From Clostridiales bacterium 1_7_47FAA (GTDB lineage: Bacteria; Bacillota; Clostridia; Lachnospirales; Lachnospiraceae), in assembly GCA_000155435.1 (NCBI GenBank), contig DS990260.1:1917831-1981830 (forward strand): DNA of 64,000 bases. The letters are read 5' to 3'. The position numbers and the translations under genes are program-made. Below the pieces are notes generated by a model that did no database searches, was not told the DNA's origin, and saw nothing but the letters and a program-made list of their open reading frames with translations. Positions 44,920 through 54,302 of the stretch are shown here, piece after piece. Numbering within the stretch: the stretch's first letter is position 1; each line of letters starts with the position of its first letter.

Positions 44920-45076
44920 CCGCTATCTGTCGTATTTATGCATGGATGCCGGGTGTTATAGTGTATACGCTACCATAATCTTCCATGCCATGCAATACTA
45001 AATTTTAATGAATCCGGCCACCAATCCCCGGTCACCGGATGACAGGATAAAATACACATCCCCACCACCCCAATCA

Positions 45077-46360
45077 TCATCCAATCAGATACGGAAGGAA
45101 TGTCACGACCTTTGGGAAATATGTTATGACCAAAAGCACTGCCACCAGCGCCGCAATGAATGGGATGCTTTCCTTCACAAAATCCGCCACCTTCAGTTTT
45201 AAGGTGGAGCATACGATGAATATCAAAGTGCCAAACGGAGGTGTGATGCCTCCCATGGTGATGTTCACAACCATTACGATTCCCAGATGAATGGGGTCAA
45301 TCCCAAGGGAAGTGGCAACCGGCAGCAAAAGCGGGGTCAGGATGATCAGGCTGGCCGTTCCTTCCAGAAACATTCCCAGAATCAGCAGGAAGACATTGAT
45401 GATCATCAGGAATACAAGTGGATTGCTGGTAAAGGATGTAAGCATTTCTGTTATCATCTGCGGGATACGCTCCCAGCTCATGTAATAGCTGAATGCGGAT
45501 GCCGATACGATGATCAGCATGACGGAACAGGTGGAATATACGGATTCCTTAATAATACGGGGCATCATCCTGATGTTCAGTTCCTTATACACGAAGAATC
45601 CCACCAACAAAGTATAGACCACACTGACCGCCCCTGCCTCACTTGCCGTAAATATCCCTATCCTCAATCCCATGATCAGGCCGAAGGGCATGAACAACGC
45701 CCAGATGGACTTAACAAACTCCTGCCATATCTCCGCAGCCGAGGCAGCCTTTTCACGCACAGGCTTATAACCCTTCCTCTTGGACTGGATTGTCACCACA
45801 ATCATCAGCGCTGCGGTTATCAGGATTCCCGGCACATAGCCTGCCACGAACATCTTACTGACAGAAACCTCTGCCATGAACGCATACAGGATCAGCGTGA
45901 TTCCAGGAGGAATGATAGGCGTAATACAGGCGGAAGCCGCTGTTACCGCTGCTGAGAATCCCCTGCCGTATCCACGTTTCTCCATCTCCGGGACCAGCAT
46001 CTTGGCCTGCATGGCGGCATCCGCGTTAGAAGACCCCGACACGCCGCCCATAAGGGCGCTGAGCAGTACATTCACCTGTCCCAGTCCGCCTGACATATGG
46101 CCCGTAAGGCACTCGGCAAAACTCATAAGCCTGGAAGAGATGCCGGAATATGTCATGATAGTGCCCGCCAGTATAAAAAAAGGAATTGCAAGCATGGGAA
46201 AGGACTCTGCACTGGCAACCATGCGCTGGATTACCATGTTGGCCGGCATTCCCGTGGGGCAGAATACAAAATATGATAATGCGGAAACCATGAGACAGAA
46301 TGCCACGGGTATGTTAAGCATGAACAGAATGAATAATATGATAAGCGGAAAAATCACCAT
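45077..46360 (-). CDS. TRAP transporter large permease (DctM family)
   Basis: A 427-residue membrane protein with about 12 transmembrane segments, starting at ATG 46360 one base after the small-subunit stop. FFILAGTIMTYSGIS (about 57-71) and MGGVSGSSNADAAMQAKML (about 103-121) are DctM motifs. It is the last gene of a LacI-controlled operon that also encodes CoA-transferase and enoyl-CoA hydratase, so the substrate is probably a carboxylic acid activated to a CoA ester. Confidence 0.92.
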   Translation of the reverse strand: MVIFPLIILFILFMLNIPVAFCLMVSALSYFVFCPTGMPANMVIQRMVASAESFPMLAIPFFILAGTIMTYSGISSRLMSFAECLTGHMSGGLGQVNVLLSALMGGVSGSSNADAAMQAKMLVPEMEKRGYGRGFSAAVTAASACITPIIPPGITLILYAFMAEVSVSKMFVAGYVPGILITAALMIVVTIQSKRKGYKPVREKAASAAEIWQEFVKSIWALFMPFGLIMGLRIGIFTASEAGAVSVVYTLLVGFFVYKELNIRMMPRIIKESVYSTCSVMLIIVSASAFSYYMSWERIPQMITEMLTSFTSNPLVFLMIINVFLLILGMFLEGTASLIILTPLLLPVATSLGIDPIHLGIVMVVNITMGGITPPFGTLIFIVCSTLKLKVADFVKESIPFIAALVAVLLVITYFPKVVTFLPYLIG

Positions 46361-46361
46361 C

Positions 46362-46850
46362 TCAGCCCTCTCCTCCTTCCGTTGTCTCCCGCACATTAAA
46401 CGATCTAATATCGCGGATTAAAAATTCCACTGAATGGACCGTCATGCATACAAAACCGATGGCTGCCGCCGCATCGATAAATGAATACGGTATCCGCAGC
46501 GCACTGGTAAGCTTCATCCGCGCGCTGATTGTGATGGTGATAGCCATGTATGCCATCACAATATTAATGAGGATCATGGCCACATCCGTAAATATCTGCA
46601 CCCCCTTGCGTGCCTTTACAGGCAGCAGGTTTACCAGACAGTCTATCCCTATGTGCATATTCTCATTGAAGCAGGCGCTTGCTCCGACAAAAACAAGCCA
46701 TACAAACATGGACGTGGCAATTTCCTCTGCCTGGTAAATAGGATGATTGAAACAATAGCGGCAGATCACATTTAAAAACGTAGCAATGACCGCAATGCTC
46801 ATGGCTGTTCCAGCCAATATGATTTCTATCCGTCCGATTAATCCTTTCAC
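46362..46850 (-). CDS. TRAP transporter small permease (DctQ family)
   Basis: A 162-residue protein with four transmembrane helices, starting at a GTG after GGGGGAT. The FLNVICRYCFNHPIYQAEEIA stretch (across about 25-45) is the usual DctQ signature. It joins the large permease encoded by the next gene and the binding protein encoded by the previous one. Confidence 0.9.
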   Translation of the reverse strand: MKGLIGRIEIILAGTAMSIAVIATFLNVICRYCFNHPIYQAEEIATSMFVWLVFVGASACFNENMHIGIDCLVNLLPVKARKGVQIFTDVAMILINIVMAYMAITITISARMKLTSALRIPYSFIDAAAAIGFVCMTVHSVEFLIRDIRSFNVRETTEGGEG

Positions 46851-46883
46851 AATTATCCCCCTGTTATCCGGAAACCTTTCCCA

Positions 46884-47948
46884 CTACTGCTTCATTGATG
46901 CCTCAATTGTTTCGTATAGACCGTCAGACCATTCCGGGAACTTGGAATATACGCCGGCGCACGCTTCCTTAAACGGTTCCCGGTCCACATCCGTGAATAC
47001 GACTCCTTCCGCCTCCAGCTTTGCCCTCCAGTCCTTCTCGCTGGCAATGACGCTGTTGCTGTAGGACTCACCCACTTCCTTAATGCACTCCTCCATCACG
47101 GCCTGCTGTCCGGCACTCATTGAATCCCAAACGCCCTGTGACATTTCCAGACCGATGATTCCTGTAAAATGTCCTGTCATGGCTATATTTTTAGCTGCTT
47201 CCTGTAACTTTGAGGTATAAATGGTTGCCAAGGGGGCCTCAGCCGCGTCCACTACCCCCTGGTCCAGCGCACTGTATACTTCGCTCCACTGGATGGTGGT
47301 CGGCGCTGCGCCCAAAGATTCCATGGTGGCTGTCCACATGGTATTGGAGGGAACCCTTACTTTTAATCCTTTCATGTCAGCCGGGGTGTTAATGGGCTTC
47401 TTGGAGATGATATGGCGTTCGCCAAAATACCAGTTCATGGCCAGAAGCTTGATTCCCTGTTCACTGCAGGCGTCCTCCATCTGCCCATACCACTGGGAGT
47501 CCGTAAGTTTCAGCAGATCTTCATAGGAACCGTATAAGAACGGCCCGTTCATGATTCCGATATCCGGTACATAATCGGCCAGGAACCCGGTATCCCCCAC
47601 CGCAATGATGGAGGCGCCGTTGGCCACCTGCTCCAGATTATCTTTATTGCTGCCCAGCTCTGAATTGGCGTATACCTGTATTTCAATACTTCCGCCGGAA
47701 CGCTCCTTTACCATATCCGCCAGTTCTAAAAAGGCTTCCTGGACAGGATCCGTATTGCTCTGCACATGATTCAGCTTAAGTACTACCTTTTTGTCCTCCG
47801 AAACAGCGGCATCTGTACCTTCCCCGGTTTCCGTACCGGATGTCTGGGCCGGCTCTGTCTGCGGCTGCACCGTACCGGACGTATTGGCACACCCTGCCAT
47901 CATGAACACTGACATAGCAACTGCTGCTAACATATTAATCTTCCTCAT
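46884..47948 (-). CDS. TRAP transporter substrate-binding lipoprotein (DctP family)
   Basis: A 354-residue lipoprotein. ATG 47948 follows AAGGAG, and the signal peptide ends in the lipobox MAGC at about residue 20. The DctP domain has ANSELGSNKDNLEQVANG and the ligand Arg segment DMKGLKVRVPSNTM. It binds the acid imported by the two permease proteins encoded downstream. The gene follows the enoyl-CoA hydratase by 19 bp. Confidence 0.9.
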   Translation of the reverse strand: MRKINMLAAVAMSVFMMAGCANTSGTVQPQTEPAQTSGTETGEGTDAAVSEDKKVVLKLNHVQSNTDPVQEAFLELADMVKERSGGSIEIQVYANSELGSNKDNLEQVANGASIIAVGDTGFLADYVPDIGIMNGPFLYGSYEDLLKLTDSQWYGQMEDACSEQGIKLLAMNWYFGERHIISKKPINTPADMKGLKVRVPSNTMWTATMESLGAAPTTIQWSEVYSALDQGVVDAAEAPLATIYTSKLQEAAKNIAMTGHFTGIIGLEMSQGVWDSMSAGQQAVMEECIKEVGESYSNSVIASEKDWRAKLEAEGVVFTDVDREPFKEACAGVYSKFPEWSDGLYETIEASMKQ

Positions 47949-47967
47949 CTTCTTCTCCTTTTCCCAA

Positions 47968-48726
47968 TCACTCTTTATTTGCAAAATCCTGAATCTTCTT
48001 TTGTGCTTCCGGCGTATGGAACAGTGCATAGAGACTCTTCCCTTCCTCCTCCATCCGATCTTTAAGAGGGATGGGACAGGTGCCCAGATAGGCCAGCTTC
48101 TTTAACTGGGCAATGGCCTTTGGGGAACGTCTCGTAATCTTAGCCGCAATATCCCTGGCGAAATCCAGGAGTTTATCTGCCGGGACAACGTAATTAACAA
48201 CTCCCCACTGAAGCATCTTGTCTGCCGGGTATTTCCCTCCCAGATAGAGGATTTCCCTTACCCTGTTAATGCCAAGCTTCTGAATCAGCCTTTGGGTCCC
48301 GCCGCCGCCCGGCACCAGACCCAGATGTACCTCCGGCAGCCCGAACACGGCATCCTCGCTTGCAATAATCATGTCGCAGGCCGCCGCTATCTCAAAACCG
48401 CCGCCCAGGGCAAATCCGTTCACAACCGCGATAAAAGGTTTGCTCCCCTTTTCCGCCTCATCGTACAGTTCCCAGCCCTTTTTCTGGAATGCCAGGAATT
48501 CCTCATCCGTCTGCGCCGCATATTCCTTGATATCGGCGCCGGCCATGAATGCCCGGCCTTCCCCTGTCACCAGTACCGCCCTCACCTCCCCATCCTCGTT
48601 GGCACAGTGGAATGCGTCGATGATTTCATCCATGAATGCCCGGTTCATTGCATTCAGCTGCCCAGGACGCCTGAATGTGATAAGGGCAATCCCGTCCTGC
48701 TTTTCCATTGTCAGATATTGGTACAT
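47968..48726 (-). CDS. Enoyl-CoA hydratase/isomerase (crotonase family)
   Basis: A 252-residue crotonase-fold enzyme. Oxyanion-hole segments are FMAGADIKEY (about 59-68) and GFALGGGFEIAAACD (about 102-116), and the catalytic Glu lies in LPEVHLGLVPGGGG. It would hydrate or isomerise the CoA ester formed by the CoA-transferase of the same operon. ATG 48726 has AAGGAAGAG upstream, better than an ATG 18 bp earlier. Length is normal. Confidence 0.9.
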   Translation of the reverse strand: MYQYLTMEKQDGIALITFRRPGQLNAMNRAFMDEIIDAFHCANEDGEVRAVLVTGEGRAFMAGADIKEYAAQTDEEFLAFQKKGWELYDEAEKGSKPFIAVVNGFALGGGFEIAAACDMIIASEDAVFGLPEVHLGLVPGGGGTQRLIQKLGINRVREILYLGGKYPADKMLQWGVVNYVVPADKLLDFARDIAAKITRRSPKAIAQLKKLAYLGTCPIPLKDRMEEEGKSLYALFHTPEAQKKIQDFANKE

Positions 48727-48747
48727 ACCGTCTCTTCCTTTCATTAT

Positions 48748-49884
48748 CTATATCCTGATATTCTCAACAAACAGTTTCTGGATATCCTGCGCCAGTTCCC
48801 CAGCCTTCATCCCTGTGCGTATACCCTCGTTCAACACAATGCAGCATTTTTCCTGAAAGACGTTCCACCCCGGAAATCTTGGACGGAGATATGCGCGATT
48901 GATGGTATTGGCGGTATCTAAAAAGAAATTGCCTGTCAGTTCATTGTTCCGTTCCGACATCCAGGCATCCTTCTGCCCCGGCTGTCCTCCTGACAGAAAG
49001 TACTCATTTTCCTGTACGTCGGGCCTGGTCACGTACTCTGCATACCGCACAGCCGCGTCAATGTGCGGGCTGCTGGCCGAAACAGCCATTCCAACGCCGC
49101 CCAGGATACCGGATGTTTCCGCTCCGTCCCAGAAAGGCGCATCAGCGAATGAGATGGGGTGTTTCCGGTTCCTCCAGGCATAATTTACGTATCCAAAACA
49201 GAATGGCGCGTACCATATGCTGTCCGTCTGGGACATGCGGTCCATAAGCATGATTGGGTTATAACAGATGCTCTCTGGAATCACGGACCTGTATAAATCA
49301 TTAAGCCTGTCAACCGCCCATGTGGCATGTTCCGGATGCAGCCCTTTTTCGGTAATGAAGTCCTGCCCGCTCCTGGCCGCTCCCAAACTCAGGAAAATGC
49401 ACCATATATCCGTAGGGCCGAGGGTGGCCGCAACCTTACCTGTACGTCCAGCCAGCTCAATCACCTCATCCAGGCTCCCCGGTACGGGAATCCCCCTTGC
49501 TTCCAGTAAATCCGCCCTGTATGCACTTACCATTGCCGCAATATCCACGCTCAGGGCCATCTGTTTCCCGTTGTAATTGTAGCACCGGTGGGTTTTACCC
49601 AATTCCTGTTCCTGGCGGATCTGCAGTTCCTCCGCTGACATATACCGGTTATAGTCAATCAGGATATTATGTTCATATGCTTCCCCGGAAAAAGGATGGT
49701 CAATGAGCAGCAGATCATATTCCTTAGCCAGCTCCTCCACCGGGAAATCCCCAAATTCCTTCAACGTCCGCTTCTTCCAGCGTATATCTATATCCGGGTA
49801 CAGTTTATGGAAATTCTTCGTAGTCTCCAAAAGGGGCAGCAGCCCCCGGTCGTGGTCCCAGGTAATACCATTCAAAACTATCAA
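48748..49884 (-). CDS. Solute-binding-protein family 1 homologue without signal peptide
   Basis: A 378-residue protein with the fold of family 1 extracellular solute-binding proteins ([15 protein letters not shown] at the start, then [10 protein letters not shown] and [27 protein letters not shown] in pattern). It has no signal peptide or lipobox: the open frame begins directly with the mature fold. No ABC permease or ATPase is present in the operon. It lies between a CaiB-type CoA-transferase and an enoyl-CoA hydratase, so it is probably a cytoplasmic ligand-binding protein. Its function is unknown. Confidence 0.7.
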   Translation of the reverse strand: MIVLNGITWDHDRGLLPLLETTKNFHKLYPDIDIRWKKRTLKEFGDFPVEELAKEYDLLLIDHPFSGEAYEHNILIDYNRYMSAEELQIRQEQELGKTHRCYNYNGKQMALSVDIAAMVSAYRADLLEARGIPVPGSLDEVIELAGRTGKVAATLGPTDIWCIFLSLGAARSGQDFITEKGLHPEHATWAVDRLNDLYRSVIPESICYNPIMLMDRMSQTDSIWYAPFCFGYVNYAWRNRKHPISFADAPFWDGAETSGILGGVGMAVSASSPHIDAAVRYAEYVTRPDVQENEYFLSGGQPGQKDAWMSERNNELTGNFFLDTANTINRAYLRPRFPGWNVFQEKCCIVLNEGIRTGMKAGELAQDIQKLFVENIRI

Positions 49885-49898
49885 GGGTCGTTCTCCTT

Positions 49899-51110
49899 TC
49901 AGTGTTCTTCACTAATGGCGCCCTCTGAGAACAGACGGTCAATCACATCCTGGTCCACATGGAATTCCTCCAATATCTGGCGTGTGTGTTCCCCCACCAG
50001 AGGAGGAGCCATCTCTATCTGTGCCGGTGTCTCACTCATGGTTATGGACGGCGCCACACAGCGGACGGTACCCGCCTGTCCGTGCTCATATTCCGCAATG
50101 GCATGCATGTGCTGCACCTGGGGATTATTCTCAAGCTCCGTGATATCCTCTACCCTGGCTACCCACAGGTCCCTGGCCAGCATACGTTCCAGCCAGTAGT
50201 CCACAGGCTTTGTCTTAGTTATGGCCTCTATGGCAAAGAACACCTGGTCCCGTTTGTCATAACACAGCTTTGGATCATTGTATCTGAGGAGTTCCGGCGC
50301 CTCCAGCGCCTCCACCAATACCTCAAACGGTCCCATTGCAATGGAAATATATCCGTCCGCACATTCATACATCCCGAATGGGGCTGCCTGGAAGGGATGG
50401 CCTATGCCGGATGCCGGCCTTTCATATTCCACATCCATGTTCAGAAGTGTCATAAGCGCCTGGCTTTCCAGGGCCATGGTGGAACGCATCAGGTCCACTT
50501 CCACATGCTGTCCTTCCCCTGTCCGCTGGCAATAAATAAGGGCGGCCAGGATACCATACACCAGATGGAAGGATGATAATACATCCGGAAGCGTGGTTCC
50601 CAAAGGATGAGGCGGCTGGTCCTTCCTGCCTGTCATGGAGGCCAGGCCCACCATTCCCTGAATCAGCATATCCTGTCCCGGCCTCTTCACATACGGACCC
50701 GAGGCCCCATAACCGGAATTGCTGGCGTACACGATCTTGGGATTAATCTGCTTCAACGTCCCATACCCATAACCCAGCCGGTCCATTACACCCGGCCGGA
50801 AATTCTCAACTACCACATCCGCGGTCTTGACCATCTCATAAATCAGCTGCTTCACTTCCTCATTGCGGATATCCATGGCAATGGACCTCTTGTTCCTGTT
50901 CCACGCCATGAACAGCGGGGACTGTTTGTCCTTAATATACTTGGCAAAGAATGTCATCCCACGGTAAATGTCCCCTGTGTTGACCCGCTCAATCTTGATG
51001 ACCTCCGCCCCCAGATCCCCCAGCATCATGGTTGCAAACGGCCCTGCCAGCAATTGGCTGAAATCCAGTATCCTTATGCCCTCCAACGCCTTTTTTTGAC
51101 TCATATCCAT
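49899..51110 (-). CDS. CaiB/BaiF-family (class III) CoA-transferase
   Basis: A 403-residue enzyme. The family start [21 protein letters not shown] (about 15-35) is clear, and the catalytic Asp is Asp147 in GQDMLIQG. It moves CoA between acids through a covalent aspartyl-CoA. It leads a catabolic operon with a hydratase and a TRAP importer, and its leader has a LacI-type operator. The acid used is unknown. GGGAG precedes the start. Confidence 0.92.
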   Translation of the reverse strand: MDMSQKKALEGIRILDFSQLLAGPFATMMLGDLGAEVIKIERVNTGDIYRGMTFFAKYIKDKQSPLFMAWNRNKRSIAMDIRNEEVKQLIYEMVKTADVVVENFRPGVMDRLGYGYGTLKQINPKIVYASNSGYGASGPYVKRPGQDMLIQGMVGLASMTGRKDQPPHPLGTTLPDVLSSFHLVYGILAALIYCQRTGEGQHVEVDLMRSTMALESQALMTLLNMDVEYERPASGIGHPFQAAPFGMYECADGYISIAMGPFEVLVEALEAPELLRYNDPKLCYDKRDQVFFAIEAITKTKPVDYWLERMLARDLWVARVEDITELENNPQVQHMHAIAEYEHGQAGTVRCVAPSITMSETPAQIEMAPPLVGEHTRQILEEFHVDQDVIDRLFSEGAISEEH

Positions 51111-51126
51111 GTTCTCCCTTCTTGTG

Positions 51127-51136
51127 AACGCGCGTT
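51127..51136. promoter_or_regulatory. LacI operator before the CoA-transferase operon
   Basis: AACGCGCGTT with flanking G and TTATT repeats the core of the longer palindrome before the lacI gene. It lies 17 bp upstream of the CoA-transferase start. Confidence 0.7.
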
Positions 51137-51175
51137 TATTTTTGAATGCAGTCTATTAATGAACCTTATTTCATA

Positions 51176-52225
51176 TTAACCGGGTGTTTTAACCGGGGCT
51201 ACGCTTCCCCTTTCCATCAGCGTAAATTCCTTCAGCTGGGAGTAAACCGGTATCGCCTCTTTTTTCCGGATTACAAGAAGGAGGCTGTCCACCGTCATCC
51301 TGGCAATCTTTTCAACACTGACCTGTACCGTGGTCAGGGGCGGTGACATATATTGGCTCAGCTCCGCATTGTCATAGCCTATGATTGAGATATCCTGAGG
51401 TATCTTAAGGCCAAGTTCCTTCAGTCCACGCATGGCGCCAAAGGCCAGCAGGTCATTGGCTGCAAAAATGGCAGTAGGCTCATTCCCCTTATTATCCGCC
51501 ATCATCTTAAGCACAGCCTGATAACCGCTTTCCGCCCTGTGGATGTGGGAATAATAGATATAGGATTCGTTGACGGGGATCTGGTTGTGGAGAAGGCAGT
51601 CCCGGTACCCCTCAAACCTCTCCTTTATAGAGGTCTTTTCCACGGAGCCGGTGATATGGGCAATCCGTTTATGTCCATGATTCACCAGCAGCTGCACCGC
51701 CTGGTACGCCCCTTTATAGTTCTCCGTATTCATTAAGAAAATGTAAGGATAATCAATGGAAGAGCGCTGGTTCACCAGGATAGTCGGACATCCAAGCTTC
51801 CCAAGCTTCTCCAATACGGAATTGGGTACAATGTCCCCCATCAGGATACATCCAGCCATGGTCTTATTGATAAAGGCTGTCTCTACCATATCAAAATCTT
51901 CTATCCGGTTAATGATGGAGACCACCAGCTGGCAATCCTGCTTCTTTAACCGGTCGATGGAGTTGGCCAGGAACTCTGAATAAAACGGGGAGGAATGTAT
52001 GATATTCTCCTCCAGCACACCATACTCCACAAAAAACAATCCGATGACATTACTGGGCTTCCCCGCCAGATTCCGGGCCGATGTATTAGGTATGTAGCCA
52101 TATTCGCGTATTATCTGTTCCACCCGTTCCTTTGTCTCCGGAGGAACATTGGTATATCCGTTTACTACCCTGGACACCGTACTCCTGCTTACTCCTGCCA
52201 GTTTTGCGATTTCTTCACTATTCAA
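51176..52225 (-). CDS. LacI-family regulator
   Basis: A 349-residue repressor starting at a TTG. Residues 1-55 are the LacI DNA-binding region (EEIAKLAGVSRSTVSRVVNG, then YIPN and the hinge), and the rest is the periplasmic-binding-protein-like ligand domain. The identical palindromic core AACGCGCGTT stands before this gene and before the CoA-transferase operon, so it should repress both and be released by the catabolic substrate. It is co-directional with the operon and 65 bp before it. Confidence 0.92.
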   Translation of the reverse strand: MNSEEIAKLAGVSRSTVSRVVNGYTNVPPETKERVEQIIREYGYIPNTSARNLAGKPSNVIGLFFVEYGVLEENIIHSSPFYSEFLANSIDRLKKQDCQLVVSIINRIEDFDMVETAFINKTMAGCILMGDIVPNSVLEKLGKLGCPTILVNQRSSIDYPYIFLMNTENYKGAYQAVQLLVNHGHKRIAHITGSVEKTSIKERFEGYRDCLLHNQIPVNESYIYYSHIHRAESGYQAVLKMMADNKGNEPTAIFAANDLLAFGAMRGLKELGLKIPQDISIIGYDNAELSQYMSPPLTTVQVSVEKIARMTVDSLLLVIRKKEAIPVYSQLKEFTLMERGSVAPVKTPG

Positions 52226-52252
52226 TCGTGTACTTCACCTCTCCTGCACTGC

Positions 52253-52268
52253 ATAAACGCGCGTTTAT
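52253..52268. promoter_or_regulatory. LacI operator before lacI
   Basis: ATAAACGCGCGTTTAT is a perfect 16-bp palindrome with central CGCG, at about +4 to +19 of the predicted transcript. A degenerate copy (TAAAC-ACT-GTTTA) is at 52374-52386. Confidence 0.75.
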
Positions 52269-52278
52269 TTATAAATAA

Positions 52279-52307
52279 AGAATATCAGAAAAATTCGGAG
52301 GCGTCAA
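52279..52307 (-). promoter_or_regulatory. Promoter of the lacI gene
   Basis: On the minus strand TTGACG (52307-52302) and TATTCT (52284-52279) are 17 bp apart. The operator follows directly downstream. Confidence 0.75.
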
Positions 52308-52520
52308 CGGAGATTCTACTATATTTTCACTTCTTTTTTATGCATATTTCACAATTCTATTCGTAAACACTGTTTATATCCCCCCTCACTTTCGTGCACT
52401 ACTCCTAATGCTTCCCGTAAACGCGTCTGGAATCAGTCCCCAAACACCTCCGCTGTTTTAGCTGACAAATATAAAGTAACGCATTAAAGTGCTTGCGCCA
52501 TTGCTTTCAATATAGTACTA

Positions 52521-52538
52521 TATATTCTATAGAATATA
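52521..52538. promoter_or_regulatory. GntR operator before the gntR gene
   Basis: TATATTCTATAGAATATA is a perfect 18-bp palindrome. It overlaps the probable -10 (TATTCT, 52521 onward, with TTGCTT 16 bp before) and lies 22 bp before the start codon. A shorter palindrome TATAGTACTATA (52511-52522) adjoins it. Confidence 0.75.
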
Positions 52539-52559
52539 AAATAAACCGGAGACCCATCC

Positions 52560-53207
52560 ATGATAGAAGATTTAAAAGCAGTCGGCAAGACCCCGCTCAG
52601 TGAAAAAGTATACAGCACCCTGGTGGAATCCATTGTAAAAGGCACCCTTCCACCTGGAACCAAGCTCCAGGAACAGCACGTGGCCAAACAGCTGGCTGTC
52701 AGCGCCACGCCGGTGCGTGAGGCATTCCGGCGCATGGAGCGGGATGGTTTCATTGAAAGCATCCCCTACTGCGGCGTCGTGGTGAAGGAGCTGGACTATG
52801 AGGAAATCATGGATGCCTATGCATGCCGGGCCAACCTGGAGCTCATGGCGGTCCGGGAAGCCGTACATAAGATTACGGACCAGCAGTTAGACCTTCTGGT
52901 CCATCTGTCCCACAGCGCTGCCAGCGAAGATGATTTCATGAAGACCTCGGAAAACAGCAGCCGTTTCCACCAGACCATCTACCAGGCAGCGGGCAATAAG
53001 GTCCTGATCCATCTGATGGATTCCCTCAGCACCGTCATCCTGCGGGATATGAAGTATTCGGCCATGGATCCCAAGCGCGAACAGGAGATACTGTCCGAAC
53101 ACAAGCGCATCGTCCAGGCATTCCTTGACTGCGATGAGGAAAAGGCGGTCAGGGCCATGTCCGTCCATCTGGACAACGGGCTTGCCTATATGAAAAAGAG
53201 AAGGTAA
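52560..53207 (+). CDS. GntR-family regulator (FadR/FCD type)
   Basis: A 215-residue regulator. Residues 10-75 are the GntR winged helix (LSEKVYSTLVESIVKGTLPPG, then LAVSATPVREAFRRME), and residues 85-205 the all-helical FCD domain with metal-binding His and Asp residues (SRFHQTIYQAAG, LSEHKRIVQAF). The same 16-bp palindrome lies before this gene and before the following M29-AbgT-M20 genes, making it their likely regulator. CGGAG precedes the ATG. Confidence 0.9.
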   Translation: MIEDLKAVGKTPLSEKVYSTLVESIVKGTLPPGTKLQEQHVAKQLAVSATPVREAFRRMERDGFIESIPYCGVVVKELDYEEIMDAYACRANLELMAVREAVHKITDQQLDLLVHLSHSAASEDDFMKTSENSSRFHQTIYQAAGNKVLIHLMDSLSTVILRDMKYSAMDPKREQEILSEHKRIVQAFLDCDEEKAVRAMSVHLDNGLAYMKKRR

Positions 53208-53221
53208 CCCTTCTTTTTTTA
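53200..53221 (+). terminator. Terminator overlapping the gntR stop codon
   Basis: AGAAGG-TAAC-CCTTCT forms a 6-bp stem whose loop holds the TAA stop codon, followed by a run of T. Such overlap is uncommon but clear here. Confidence 0.7.
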
Positions 53222-53228
53222 CCCCGAT

Positions 53229-53244
53229 ATATTCTATAGAATAT
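53229..53244. promoter_or_regulatory. GntR operator before the peptidase-transporter operon
   Basis: ATATTCTATAGAATAT repeats exactly the central 16 bp of the gntR operator. It lies about 50 bp upstream of a TATAAT box (53291-53296) that lacks a good -35, so binding here could activate as well as repress. Confidence 0.7.
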
Positions 53245-53290
53245 TTAATATTGAATATCTGTCCTGAAATCAACATCAGGCAGGAACATA

Positions 53291-53296
53291 TATAAT
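53291..53296 (+). promoter_or_regulatory. -10 box of the peptidase-transporter operon
   Basis: TATAAT lies 23 bp before the first start codon. The -35 position (AATCAA) is poor, suggesting an activator. Confidence 0.45.
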
Positions 53297-53319
53297 ACCA
53301 TTGGAATGGAGGTAACAGA

Positions 53320-54288
53320 ATGAAGAAAATACTGATGGCCCGAGGGGCCGACAAGGTGGTATCCACCTGTGTCAAAGTAAAACCGGGCGAGAAGGTGCTG
53401 ATCATCACGGAAGCTTCCCGCCTGTCCATTGCGGAGGCCATTGCCGCAGCCGTATACCGGGTCCAGGCAGAGCCTATCCTGCAGGTCATGGTCCCCCGTG
53501 ACACGGACGGACAGGAGCCGCCGGCTCCCATTGCGGCTGCCATGAAGGCCAGCGACGCGTTTATTTCCGTGGTGGGCAGGTCCATCACCCACACCCACGC
53601 GGTAAAGGACGCCATTGCAGCCGGTTCCCGCGGCGTGGTGCTGACCCAGTTCACCGAGGACATGATGATACACGGAGGAATTGAAGCTGATTTCGAAGCA
53701 GCCAAAACAGAATGCAAAGCCGTGGCAGCCGCGCTGGCAGGCTCAGAGGAAATCCATCTGACCACCGCCATGGGAACCGACCTTTACTACAGTGCCGCAG
53801 GAAGGCGCGGCAACGCCCTCTACTGCATGGTGGACAAGGGTGAGTTCTCAACCATACCCACGGTGGAGGCCAATGTCTCGCCTCTGGAAGGCACTGCCAA
53901 CGGCGTCATCGTGGCGGACGGAAGCATTCCATACATAGGAATCGGCATCCTGGACGAGCCGGTGCGCTGCATCGTTGAAAACGGGATGATTGTCTCCATC
54001 GAAGGCGGCCGCCAGGCCAGGATGTTAAAGGCGGACCTGGACAGCAAACAGGACCCCAATGTCTATAATGTGGCTGAGATGGGCCTTGGGCTGAACCCAA
54101 ACTGCCGCTTCATGGGCTTTATGCTGGAGGATGAAGGCGTCTACGGCACCGCCCACATCGGCATCGGCACCAGCATCACACTGGGCGGCACGGTCAAGGC
54201 TGCCTGCCACTATGACCTGATCATGAAGGACGCAACCGTAACTGCTGACGGAAAAACCATTTTAAAAGACGGAAAAGTCGTACTGTAA
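53320..54288 (+). CDS. M29 aminopeptidase-like metalloprotein
   Basis: A 322-residue protein related to aminopeptidase T (M29) and to the NicX dihydroxypyridine dioxygenase group, which share a metal site. His and Glu residues in ADVE-like positions are visible as TVEANVSPLEGTANG (about 185-199) and in YGTAHIGIGTS near the C-terminus. It would be a cytoplasmic peptidase acting on the product brought in by the AbgT transporter. It is 15 bp before that gene. Which of the two activities applies cannot be decided by eye. Confidence 0.65.
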   Translation: MKKILMARGADKVVSTCVKVKPGEKVLIITEASRLSIAEAIAAAVYRVQAEPILQVMVPRDTDGQEPPAPIAAAMKASDAFISVVGRSITHTHAVKDAIAAGSRGVVLTQFTEDMMIHGGIEADFEAAKTECKAVAAALAGSEEIHLTTAMGTDLYYSAAGRRGNALYCMVDKGEFSTIPTVEANVSPLEGTANGVIVADGSIPYIGIGILDEPVRCIVENGMIVSIEGGRQARMLKADLDSKQDPNVYNVAEMGLGLNPNCRFMGFMLEDEGVYGTAHIGIGTSITLGGTVKAACHYDLIMKDATVTADGKTILKDGKVVL

Positions 54289-54302
54289 GGAGGATATGAT
54301 AT

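Noticed and set aside
52374-52386. A further LacI operator (TAAAC-ACT-GTTTA)
   Set aside because: Its spacing is three rather than four bases and it lacks the central CGCG, so I do not list it as a site of its own.
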